DNA of 64,000 nucleotides, taken from positions 3,630,978 to 3,694,977 of the forward strand of contig CM067070.1 of NCBI GenBank assembly GCA_033980235.1, read 5' to 3'. This DNA comes from Diadema setosum (lineage: Eukaryota > Echinodermata > Echinoidea > Diadematoida > Diadematidae). Made by a program: the position numbers and the translations under genes. The notes under the pieces were generated by a model. It was not told where the DNA came from, searched no databases, and was given only the letters and a program-made list of their open reading frames with translations. Within the stretch, counting starts at the first letter, position 1; each line of letters starts with the position of its first letter. Positions 44,202-54,188 of this stretch are shown here, in pieces.

Positions 44202-44829
44202 TATTTTACGCACCGCGTAATTTCTACTTTTCCTTGTTTTTTTTTCTTCCTGTGAGGTGCCCACGTTGTACAAGCATAGTCTTTTGAATGGGTACCTCCA
44301 CTTTTTTTGGCAGAATGTATAGATATGTCTGTATGAAAAATGCCTAAATTTGTAATGATTATTGACAAATGTTATCCTTTGCTATCTATGTATCATTCCT
44401 TCAAACGTATGTCGAATCTATATTTTTTTTTGTACATTCTGTTGAAAGAAGTGAAAATAAAACCTTTGAACCTTTGAATCTATAATGAATAATTAATAAA
44501 GCATTCATGTGCCGTGGAGCTGAGTTCTGCACAGGCGGTATCAAGGTCCAGTTTCCATGGTCTTTGTAAGTACACACTCACATTCACACCATTGGTTCCT
44601 GAGTGAAGTTCAGGTTTTTTACAGACGGTTAATACAATTTGACCAAAATCTGGAACCTAACTTTGAAATTAATCATTGATTTCATGAAACTCATATAGGT
44701 TTTCATAATCGAATCAACTCCAACAAAACTGTACATTATTCAGCTAATACTCATATCAATGACAGTTTTATCTGATTCACAGTTTTTTATCTATGAAGCA
44801 TCAAAATTGGGAAAAGTTTTTGCAACATC

Positions 44830-45095
44830 TAGTATAATTGTAGCAATTATAGCAGTAGGGCATGCACGCGTTGGCATACTCAGTAACATTCCAGACATGG
44901 AGCGAGACTAGTGGCCGAAAGCCGAACTTTGTACCTGTGTCGACTCACTGGCCAATCAAACGCGAGGCCCCGCGCCGTACCATCACTAGGCACATTGGCG
45001 CGGCGTTCGAAAGAAAATCGAAACTCACGACTGCGATCCAATATTTGGTGTTTAAAATTCCATTTTCGGTAAAAAAACAAACAAACTTAGTCTTA
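44830..45095. other. Non-coding stretch
   Basis: The part around 44860-45020 is mildly GC-rich and open on both strands for about 65-90 codons, but nothing in it resembles a protein family. Confidence 0.3.
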
Positions 45096-45396
45096 CGTTA
45101 TGAAATTCAGTGCACATATAGAAAACATATCTAGTATTCTAATTCGTAAAAAAAAAAAAAACCTAAATTGACAAAAATAATGGTAAAAACTTTTGTTACC
45201 CGCCTAGGTAAGTAATTTGCTCTTGCGACCTTTGCCTGAAACCGTTGGTTTTCAAAATATACAAACACACACAAATGAAATCCACTGCACATATAGAAAC
45301 CATATCAAGTTTTCTAATAAAAAAAAAAATGACAAAACTAAAGGTAAAAATTTGCTCTCGCGACTTTTGCCTGAAACCGTTGGTTTTAAAAACATA
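45096..45396 (+). repeat. Imperfect direct repeat, about 175-bp period
   Basis: GTGCACATATAGAAAACATAT, TTTGCTCTTGCGAC and TTTGCCTGAAACCGTTGGTT (45110-45250) recur at 45285-45390. Confidence 0.75.
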
Positions 45397-45399
45397 TAA

Positions 45400-47404
45400 A
45401 ATTTGGAATCATAAAACGGGCAGGAAAGTGTGATTTTTAGCAGATTATCTTTGTCAAAATAGTGTTATTAAGTGTGTCTTTACAGTCTCCTTTTCATTTA
45501 TTTTAAAACCTTGTACACACTCTTCACTTTCAACTACAATAACTTTTGAAAAAAATGATGCTACTGATTTTAAAATTGGCATTAATTGTGGGCAAAATAA
45601 GTTAACAAGGCGTGCTCAATTTCAGTTTAATCTAATAATCCTTCCATTGTTGTTACGCCGGAAGTTTACATTCTGATTTTTGTCCCATTCATCGCACAGC
45701 CAGCAAGGCTTGGTAAAAATTAGGTGCTTGAGTAAGCATTGTACTTCAGATCCTCTTTTCTTAGTTCACACTTTAGAGGGCTACTCTTTTTTTTTATTTC
45801 AGCTATGGAGAGCGCAATCTTGCAGACGCGGTGGAGCACCCTAATTATCTCGCAGAAATCCATCGGCAGCCGAGCCTCATTTGCATAAAGTAAACAACAT
45901 GTACTCGCGTAGTTGAGAAAAAGTAAACAACTTCTCAAGCTAATAACCATTTAAGGAAACCTATTTTCGGATTAAAATTGAGTTAGTTTGAATTTGAAAA
46001 CATGTCCGAATATGCACATATAACATATTAAAGGATTTGACAATGATAAAATGTGAAATTTTAGCGAAAACCTGGCGAGCAAAATTACCAAAAATATGCC
46101 TCGAAAATCATCCTAAAATTCACGAAGTGTGATTGCGGAACCAAAGCGCCATTCGAACAAAGTACACCGAAATTTATTTATCTGCTTGCATTTTAAATGT
46201 CATACCGTAATATTCCCGGCCATGGTTGTGTCGGAAAAAAAAAACAGAAGGTGATGTCAAAAATGACACGAACGCAAAGTGTACAGGTCGGTCCCATGTA
46301 TATATAATCGCGTGACTGTAGCGTTGCATGTCACAGCACACACAACGCTTTGCTGCATGCAGCGTGCGCGGCAGCAGCTCAGCAGTCACCGCCGTGTGAC
46401 ACTCAGCAAAACTGACTGCGTCACATGCAAACCAACAATGAGCACGAAATCCTGAATCTCACGTACCACGCATGCCCAATATTACGGGAAAAGAAATGAC
46501 GTCATTTCCAATTGTTTCGCTTACTACAATTTTCTATTCCAAACCCTCTAGAAACATGTTGATTTCTCAAAAAGTACAGGTGGATCCAAGCGAAAACTTT
46601 CACCATTATGGATTGAGGCCCGATAAACTTATGTTGCCAATTTCGGACACATTGGAGCCCGGCCATAGTCCAGTCGGAAAAGAAACAGACAGCATGTTTT
46701 GCGAGAGGTGATTTTCAAAACGCTTTAATATCTCAAGTTCTAGTGCAGCAAATTTCATAATTTTTTCATCAAAAGGAAGGTTTTTAAAAACTTAGATAGT
46801 GTGGGAAGTTTGAGTTCACTAGCGGCACGCATAGCGGCACAAGGAGAAGGTAAAGATTTGACTTTTTCATGCACACAGTTTCGGGCAGCCGTGGATGCCC
46901 GTTGGAAATTCAAATAGAACGGGGCGATAATGAGATGCAAATTGGGGTGCTCCACCGCGCCTGCTTGGTTGTGAAGAATGGAGAACTTGTCCTCTTTTCC
47001 ATTGGTAGGTATTTATGTCGACAAATGTCAAGCATGACTAAGCATATGCACTCTACAAACAGCAATGACAAATTGCACCTTTTCCAAGTTCGCGTGTTTA
47101 AAGTGCGAATGATCAATGTTTTTGGTTTTTTTTTTTCACTGCAGGGATGAAATCTGTCAATGGAAGTTGCCATTTCCGGCCTGTATGAATATAGGTTTGT
47201 GTTAAGGGTTTGCGTAAAGGGTTTACTTCAGAACCTCTTTTCTCAGGTCACATTTTTCTGGAGTTTGTACTTTCTTTCCAATATACCTTACGATACGTTT
47301 GGAGAGCCCGTTGTTTTACGATATACATAATTTTAAAGCTTAAAGTCTGCTTTTTCAAAAACTGCTCTTAACGAAAATCCGTGTTTCCATGATGCAGGGT
47401 TACA
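45400..47404. mobile_element. MITE family B fragment, split
   Basis: 45400-45772 and 47228-47404 together make most of a family B element (ATAAAACGGGCAGG, CAACTACAATAACTTTTGAA, then AAAGCTTAAAGTCTGC, GATGCAGGGTTACAT). About 36 bases around CTTCAGA-CCTCTTTTCT are present on both sides of the gap. The 1.45-kb middle contains inverted CGCGGTGGAGCACCC (about 45829 and 46946), so it may be another foldback element; its ends are not clear. Confidence 0.5.
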
Positions 47405-48401
47405 TTTTATCAATGTCTCAATTTTTTACGTGGAACATTCATGGCCTGTTTCATAATGTCCAGCTATATTCAAATCAAACTCAAATCTCAGTAATCGCCT
47501 GAATTATATATTTTCTTCCTTTTTTTTTTGCATAAACAAACGGGAGAAATTGTGACATTTTGAGCATTTGACTTTGATCTTTGACCTTGAGCGTGTGCAT
47601 CCAAAAGTTGATTAGCACACTTCGCTCACTCATACATATACATACCAATTTTCACAATACCTCAAAGTTTTTTTTTCTTTCTTTGTTTCTTTGTTTGTTC
47701 GGTTTTTTGTTTTTTTGTTTTTTTGTTACGCAGTCCAGAAGATTGGTTTACAGACGAAAGGACTGCCGGATGGACGATCCGGAAACGTAATGCCTCTAGG
47801 GACACTTCGTGGCGGAGGCATAAAAAGCAAAATGATATTGCCCTATAACAAGTAAAGCCAGTCTGTGAATATACCACGGTACAATATTAGTCAACTGTTC
47901 CTTCCTTGTTCATGGCACTTTTTACCGTCTACATGGCACTAATTGAGTCAAGTGACATAAAACGAGAAAGCTGATTTAAACGGTATGGTATTAATAGAAT
48001 TATTTGTTATTTGTTAACGATGAGTGATTGCATGCTGTTTTCAAATAATGATTATGCAGACGTTTATTTGAGATGAATGATTTCAAAGGCAAGTTTTGCT
48101 CTTGTTTCTAATAATTTCTCTGGCTTTGATATTTTTTGTTTCTTTATTGGTTTTTGTTGTTATTGTTGATTAGATTGATTTGCTTTCTGTGTGAAAGTTA
48201 TTGTCTGAAAACAGCCTTACCTGCCCGACAAAGGGCATCTTATCCCGAGATTACAAACAAATAAACAAACACACCAAGACTTGAGTGTGTATGCATGTGT
48301 GTCTTTGTATTAAGATGTTTGTGTATAATACCCATATATTTGCAGTTGTTTAATACAAAAAAAGTGAGGAAGTCTGCAAGGAATTGCAAGAAATAACACA
48401 C
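47405..48401. other. Non-coding stretch, T-rich
   Basis: AT-rich sequence with TTTG/TTTTTTG runs near 47670-47725. By position it is probably intron or 3' flank of the CCP gene. No further CCP or Ig exon was found on the minus strand. Confidence 0.35.
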
Positions 48402-48611
48402 CTGTACAGTTTGGTACAGCACCCTTCCATTGGTTGTCGAGTCCGCACACCCATACGATCACCTCTCCATCACCAGCCATGACGTAGCCCGATTCACAGG
48501 ACCATGTCAGGGTAGATCCAGAGGGGACCACGGCAGAACGGATGAGGGCTGGGTCCATAACGCAATTAGAACATGACTCGACGGGTGGAAAGCACTCCGC
48601 GTCCGCCATCC
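48402..48611 (-). CDS. Exon encoding one CCP module
   Basis: 210 nt, phase 1 at both ends, the usual layout of shuffled CCP exons. The sequence shows AECFPPVESCSNC, LTWSCESGYVMAGDG, VWVCG, then the CCP signature NQWKGAVPNC. Six cysteines are present where four are standard; the extra pair (ESCSNC) may form an additional disulfide. Confidence 0.8.
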
Positions 48612-49762
48612 CTAATTGAGACAAACATATTTCAGAATTTAGGTAAAGTTTGTTGTTGTTGTTGTTGTTGTTGTTTGTGTTTTTTCACAAAAAAAAATCA
48701 CAAAAAAGGGAAAGATAAATGAGGAGAGAAAGCCCTTTGGTCGGCTGTTGAAAGGACAGGTATAGATGGCTGGACAGGTGAACAAATAATATACTATAGT
48801 CATTAGGGTGTGTACAGTTCTGGTCGAGCTGAGGATTTAGCTTTTAACATTTTGCGAGATATTCAGAAACCACTCTATGAGATGTCAAAGAGCATGCAAT
48901 TCTAAAGGGTATCAAAAGTTTATTTGATAAAAATCAGTTCTGAAATGGCCGAGATATCCAAAAACAAGGTGAGAGTGTCAAGATGACACTACACTTCCGT
49001 TGGGGATCATAATATAATTGGGAAAGTGTATCTTCAGCAGTTTTTCTACAACCCATTTTAGGGAGAAGAGCAGAATGATCTGGTATGTTGTTGTTTTTTT
49101 TTTTCATTTCTTGAGATCCTTTGCACACTCTTCACTTTCAAGTCTAATAACTTTTGAAAGGATGAAGCTACTGCTTTCAAAGTTAGCATTAATCATGGGC
49201 AGAATATGTTGATAGAACATGCTCAATTTCAGCTTAATCTGATAATCCCTTTATTGTTGTTGCCCCAGTGGTTTACATCCTGTGTTTTGTCCCTTTCATG
49301 GCACAGCCATCACAGCTTGGTGAAAGATTAAGCATTTGAATAGACCCTGTACTCCTGAGCCTCTTTTCAAAGTTCACACTTTTCTAGAATGTGTGCTTTC
49401 TTTCAAGTATTTAGGTAGGGTAGGGGAGTAGGCCTACATGTGAATTGAGTTATACATCATTTTAAAGCTTAGAGTCTGCTCTGTAAGAATCTGTCTCAAC
49501 TAGAAACCATTTCTGGCGACTTTTTGTTTATTTTATAAAACTGTGTCCCAATTGCACTCAAAATTCTTAAAATGGAAATAATGAATACGGATGAAGTGAA
49601 ATGCTGATAGAGACTTATTTGCACAAGAGACCTGGCGACTGTATTATATTTTGAAGAGAAGAGAACAAAAAAAGAAAACGATTGGAAAAAGCATTGTACC
49701 TTACCAATCCAGCACTCCACAGCAAAAAACACGGAAAATGTGAAACACAGCAAAACCATCAT
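48402..49762 (-). CDS. Secreted or surface protein with CCP (sushi) domain, partial gene
   Basis: Two exons fit together on the minus strand. Exon 1 (49762-49705) encodes the signal peptide MMVLLCFTFSVFFAVECWIG and ends in phase 1 at a GTAAGG donor. Exon 2 (48611-48402) starts after TTAG in phase 1, encodes one CCP module, and ends in phase 1 at GTGTGT. The mature protein begins a few residues before the module. CCP modules act in complement control, lectins and adhesion proteins; the specific role cannot be told from one module. Further exons should lie to the left but none is recognisable down to the LINE at 44476, so the gene is either long-introned or broken. Confidence 0.65.
49115..49525. 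mobile_element. MITE family B, partial copy
   Basis: TTGCACACTCTTCACTTTCA, TAACTTTTGAAAGGATGAAG, TGATAATCCCTTTATTGTTG and AAAGCTTAGAGTCTGCT match the central and right part of family B. It lies in the intron between the two CCP-gene exons' flanks (just left of exon 1). Confidence 0.75.
49705..49762 (-). CDS. Exon encoding signal peptide of the CCP gene
   Basis: 58 nt: ATG ATG at 49762, 19 codons plus one base, then a GTAAGG donor. The hydrophobic core VLLCFTFSVFFAV is a clear signal peptide. Joining it to the CCP exon keeps the frame (IG, then MADAEC). Confidence 0.65.
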
Positions 49763-49769
49763 TATTTCC

Positions 49770-50117
49770 TGGCACCTCCGTCAGTAAAACATGATATTCA
49801 AGCCTACTCTTCAGCAGGAAGAATGCTACAAACAAGAGGTATACATCTCGATCTTGGCAATCTATGAAATAAGCACTAGTTGGGATGACGTAGCGATTTA
49901 ACCGCCTATCAAGCGGCACAAGTAGATATAAACGCATGCACAGACTCAGTGAGGTCTGATTTCCTTTTCCTTGTATAGTGGACGAATGAACGGAAATGCC
50001 ATCAAGTGTAACAGTGTGTTGGCGTTGCGAGTATCTTATTGGCGAGTGTTTATTTGCATGATACATCGAAATGTAGATCAACATAACTGGTAATGAAAAT
50101 CTAATTGAAGACCTGAA
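49770..50117. other. Upstream region of the CCP gene
   Basis: Expected to hold the promoter and 5' leader on the minus strand. No convincing TATA box is seen. Confidence 0.3.
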
Positions 50118-50397
50118 TATTGCCTGAATATAAAAGCGACCCAAGTCCAATTTTTGGCCAAATTCAGTTTGACATGGGAAATTACAGCTTATGAATGGAC
50201 TCATCTTGTGTATAAATGATAAAACCTAATTACCCCCGGAAGTGCCTGAAATAAATGAGTTAAATCTTATATGAATGTAAGAATGAAGGTCTTGAGTCAT
50301 TCTTACATTTATATTATAGCGCCCTCTCTCGTCTTTCTCTCATCTCTATAGCAGAATATCATGTATATGATTCAAAGAACGACCCAAGTCCATTTGC
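50118..50397. mobile_element. MITE family D, truncated copy 2
   Basis: CGACCCAAGTCCAATTTTTG through AAAGAACGACCCAAGTCCAT; matches the left 280 bases of 51781-52287 and lacks the rest. Confidence 0.8.
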
Positions 50398-50597
50398 AAC
50401 CGAAAGTGGATGTAGTACCTTTTAAAAGTGAACTTTCGCATGGCGTAGATATATTAAATGTGATGTTATGGCATGTTTCGCGGATTTATTTTTTTCAGCA
50501 ATGGTGTTGATGGGGATTGGATACGAGGTCAAGGGGACCTAGGTAATTGACAATGCCCTGACCTATTTAGCAGATTGTTAACCATTGGATTCCTTGC

Positions 50598-50618
50598 CCC
50601 CCCCCCCCAAAAAAAAAA

Positions 50619-50652
<34 letters not shown>
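50598..50652. repeat. C-run and (AAC)n microsatellite
   Basis: A run of C, then A, then about ten ACA units. A separate TTG run is at 48647-48675, and a palindrome ATTTCAAATGGCGGCCATTT with TGAAAT follows at about 50717. Confidence 0.8.
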
Positions 50653-51200
50653 ATACATTTAGACACCAGAATCGAGACAATAGCAGCATTAGACCCAGAG
50701 ATAATCGCAAATTTAGATTTCAAATGGCGGCCATTTTGAAATCCAATATTGCGGACATAAAGACAGAATTTCGAGTGGCCTAATATCTAAAAATGTTTGC
50801 AACATGTTAATGTTCATGTGTGCCAAATTCGGTGCTTGTATCACAAAATGCACATTTCCTTTAAATTTTCGAGCTAAACTGCCCCACTATATTCAGTATT
50901 GGTCAGGTTTCTCCAAATAAGAATTTGAATGTTTATACGATAGAAAAGCCACACGGTAAACAAACTTTGCATAATTCTAAAAATTGTATTATCCATGTCT
51001 TTACACATAGGGCCTAATTCCCAAAATTGTCAAAAAAAAAAGAAAGACGCAAATAAGACGGAGTTTGTTCATTTACATCACAGCATAACCAACTGTAGTA
51101 TTCATGATTATGATTCTTTAAGTTTAAATTGTGATACATGGTTTTGATCAAACCTAATATTAAATCTTATTTTGAAGACGGATCTTCCTTAAGACATAAA

Positions 51201-51528
51201 GGCCCGAATTCACGAAGGTGGCACAAATAAAACCATGGTTTAAACCATGGACAAAAAAACATGGTGCGCCAATAGTCGCATGGAATATTTCGTTACGCCA
51301 TCAGTCATTTCGTCGATGAAATAATTATGTTGTTACAAAATGACAACATTTTGTAACTAAATGAACATTTCGTCCACAAAATGATAATTTCGTTAACGAA
51401 ACGGCCGTTTTGTCGACGAATGACCAACTTCGTAAAGAAATATTCCGCGCGACACTTGGCGCTCCAGATTTGTTTTTTCCTTGATTTAAAACATGGTTTC
51501 ATTTGTACCACCTTCGTTAATTCGGGCC
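51201..51528. mobile_element. 328-bp foldback MITE
   Basis: Arms start GGCCCGAATTCACGAAGGTGG at the left and end CCACCTTCGTTAATTCGGGCC at the right. They continue as imperfect inverted copies for about 100 bases (ACAAAT-AAACCATG, GGCGCACCA against GGCGCTCCA, GGAATATTTC). The centre repeats TTTCGT-ACGAAA palindromes (ATTTCGTCGATGAAAT, TTTCGTTAACGAAA, TTTTGTCGACGAA). No coding capacity. Confidence 0.8.
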
Positions 51529-51780
51529 AAAGAGTACTATTATTATTGTATTGATGGCTTATCGCTTGGCACGATGAACTTACCGTGTCATTTTAAATCC
51601 ACGGTAAGAGCAAACCTAACAACCTTGTGCTGAATATTTAAAGGGTATTTATCAATCTCTCATTTTCGGAACATGCAACGTGTGAGGAAAGTCGTAATTG
51701 CATGTATCATGCATGCTGTGCAGAGTGGGGAATGGCGTTTTGTGGCAAATTGAAGCATTGAACTTCATAGAACAGACAAT

Positions 51781-52287
51781 TGAGTATATGAATATAAGAA
51801 CGACCCAAGTCCAATTTTCGGCCAAATTCAGTTTGACATGGGAAATTGTTGCTTATGCATGGACTCATCTTGTGTATAAATGATAAATCCTAATTACCCC
51901 CGGAAGTGCCTGAAATAAATGAGTTAAATCTTATATGAATGTAAGAATGAAGGACTTGGGTCATTCTTACATTCATATTATAGCGCCCTCTCTCGTCCTT
52001 CTCTCATCTCTATAGCAGAATTTCATGTATATGAATCAAAGAACGACCCAAGTCCATATGAATCAAAGAACGACCCAAGTCCATCACACAAAATGGCGTC
52101 TCCACAATTAATGTTAATGTTAATTGTCATAATGATATATGTTCTAATTGGTATAAATACAATGTTGCCTTCCCATCACAGTTAAATAGAATATTATTGG
52201 ACAAACAGAAAAGATATGAAGTTTTTTTTTTAGTTTACTCGAAATGGTCTTCCATGGACTTGGGTCGTTCTTATATTCATATACTCA
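51781..52287. mobile_element. MITE family D, full-length copy 3 (507 bp)
   Basis: Perfect 32-bp terminal inverted repeat (TGAGTATATGAATATAAGAA at the left, its inverse ending ATATACTCA). The flanks extend the palindrome as AAT/ATT. Two internal copies of GAATCAAAGAACGACCCAAG (near 52034 and 52059) repeat the terminal word. Reference copy of the family in this window. Confidence 0.9.
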
Positions 52288-52572
52288 ATTACAAGTATTA
52301 TATCAACGTTGGGAGTGCGATGTTATTATTCGTGCTTTGGATTTTCGTGTTGTTACATTAAGATGAAACAAGAAACTACACGACATAATGCACAGTTGGG
52401 GCGAAAGTTGACATACCTCTGGAAGTCAAACAATTTTCCTAATGGAGTATTTTGTCCTTTACGTTTATTTTACTCCTGTCAAACCATTTCGTCAGAGGAG
52501 ACACACAATGGGTATCTGTTTAATTAAAATACAACACGGTCTACCAAAAACACATAGAGACACAAGTATGGT

Positions 52573-53627
52573 TGATTAAAAAAAAAACATATTATATATA
52601 TATATATATACATATGAATAGCAGATTTCGTTCGTCACATTACGAACCGGCGAATCTTCGAATTTTAGTCGATTTTTTTTTTCAAAATTCATTTTTTCCC
52701 GTGTTTTGAATGGCCATATCAAACTCTATCTATCCCAAAATATCAAATCGCAAAATGCACGAAAAACATGTATTTTTCGGTGATGACGAATTTTCAAAAT
52801 GTCGAAATGCTGCCATTTGTGACATTACGAAGTGGCGAATGTTCGCCGCTTCGTAAAATCCCTGTTCAGACGGTAACACACATAAGGTATGCGGCGAATC
52901 GAGGAGCTGGCGAGGCCGCGAGCGAAGGCCCATCATCACTATCAGTCCCATGCGCTAGGAATAATATTTTTGGTTCGATTCGAACGGAGAATGTTGAAAA
53001 CGGGACAGAAAAAAAAAAGAAAAAAAAAAGTCTGCACGATTTTAAGGTCATATGGTACCCCATAAAACATCATTCGCTTGATTGTAAGAATGTTATTTAG
53101 GTAATATTACAAAAAGCGAAAAAAGATCAAAACATTTTGCCAATCACATGAAAATGAGACAATCGACATTTTCTTCCTCTCTTATAATTCATTTTACTCG
53201 CGTAGTGCTCGTTTCCTCCTGATGTGGCGGTCCTATATTAAAGGCATGAAGAGAATGAATGGAGTGTGAAATTAAATCACTTTGCATGCATAATAATTTG
53301 ATCCAAGGTAAACTCTGTGACTGAAGACAGATTGATCCTTATTGGAAAGACTTGAAATACAACACAGTAGGGCCTTTGGAATCAAGTATGTGCTTCATTT
53401 TTTTTTTTGCATTTTATGCATGTAAACACTATTCCCATTTTTGTGGAAAAAATCAAATGCAACGAGAAGGAGTCCCTTGTTGGAACTAAAAAAAAAAAAA
53501 AAAAATACCAAAGAAACAATCTAGCCACAAATGTAATCATTATACTTATAATATATTCCACGTACACTAGCTGCAATGTAATCTTAAATCCGTATGTTTT
53601 CATGTAGACATGCGAATAATCTGCAGA

Positions 53628-53662
<35 letters not shown>

Positions 53663-54081
53663 TTGTTTTACAAACGGTCACCTTTTTGATTACAACGATC
53701 AAATTGGAATAAATTCCTTAAAGCCACAACTGTGCAATATCCAACCATGCCTATGAATCGCGATAAGGCGGAATGCATTGAAAGTGGCAGAGCTATATTT
53801 AGAAGAAAGCCTATATTTACATTTGATTTTTCCTTATTTTCTGAATTGCCAGTTTATTATTCGAAGCAAAATCTCCTCTGTAAAATCGTATTTAGTTAAA
53901 AAAAAAAAAAAAGAAGTTTTACTTCCAAAGCTGGCATGCTTTCGGGTGAGCACATTAGGCAAAGAGGTTACACCAGTATCCGTGAAGAATTAATTTCCTG
54001 CTAACTTCATTATGAATCGTATTCTGTGTAAATTCTAAGAGTGTGTAGGATCAACCTCCTTCTGAACGTTGTGGTCTGTTT
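52573..54081. other. Gene-free flank with microsatellites
   Basis: (AT)n at about 52591-52610 and (GT)n at 53627-53661. An AATAAA on the minus strand (53858-53853) lies about 230 bases after the stop of the immunoglobulin gene and may be its polyadenylation signal. Short frames near 52770-53100 are not convincing exons. Confidence 0.4.
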
Positions 54082-54188
54082 CTAAAACTGCCAAGCATTT
54101 ACTGCAACCAAAATAGCAAGAAGTAAATCCATCATTGACACAGTGGTCATCATAGCAGATGAGGTGCAGTCACGGGGCATTGAGACAT
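54082..54188 (-). CDS. Ig gene exon 7: GPI-signal tail and stop
   Basis: Acceptor TTCCAG, phase 1. Encodes VSMPRDCTSSAMMTTVSM then MDLLLAILVAVNAWQF and TAG. No cytoplasmic residues follow the hydrophobic run, which distinguishes a GPI signal from a transmembrane anchor. Confidence 0.7.

Larger units (their letters stand above)
40849..44476 (+). mobile_element. CR1/L2-like LINE, 5'-truncated, with precise ends
   Basis: AATC flanks both sides (40845-40848 and 44477-44480), and the paralogous copy at 39551-39570 reads GGGCAATCTATAATGAATAA without insertion. The 3' end repeats CCTTTGAA, a short tandem tail. The endonuclease domain is missing, so the copy is 5'-truncated. A 786-bp TIR element sits in the 3' untranslated region. 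Confidence 0.85.
39892..44815 (+). repeat. Third, diverged copy of the tandem unit, split by a LINE
   Basis: 39892-40345 matches 38552-39003 (TTTAATGATTAGTATTTGAA, CTCTGCTGTCTTTGAATCAA). 40605-40848 plus 44477-44815 matches 39325-39880 (ACACCCAGACAATGG, GTGCCGTGGAGCTGAGTTCTG, TCATATCAATGACAGTTTTATC). The LINE at 40849-44476 interrupts it. Identity is clearly lower than between the first two copies. Confidence 0.75.

Noticed and set aside
48160..48240. Further CCP or Ig exon left of 48402
   Set aside because: No cysteine/tryptophan pattern with splice sites was found on the minus strand down to 44476.
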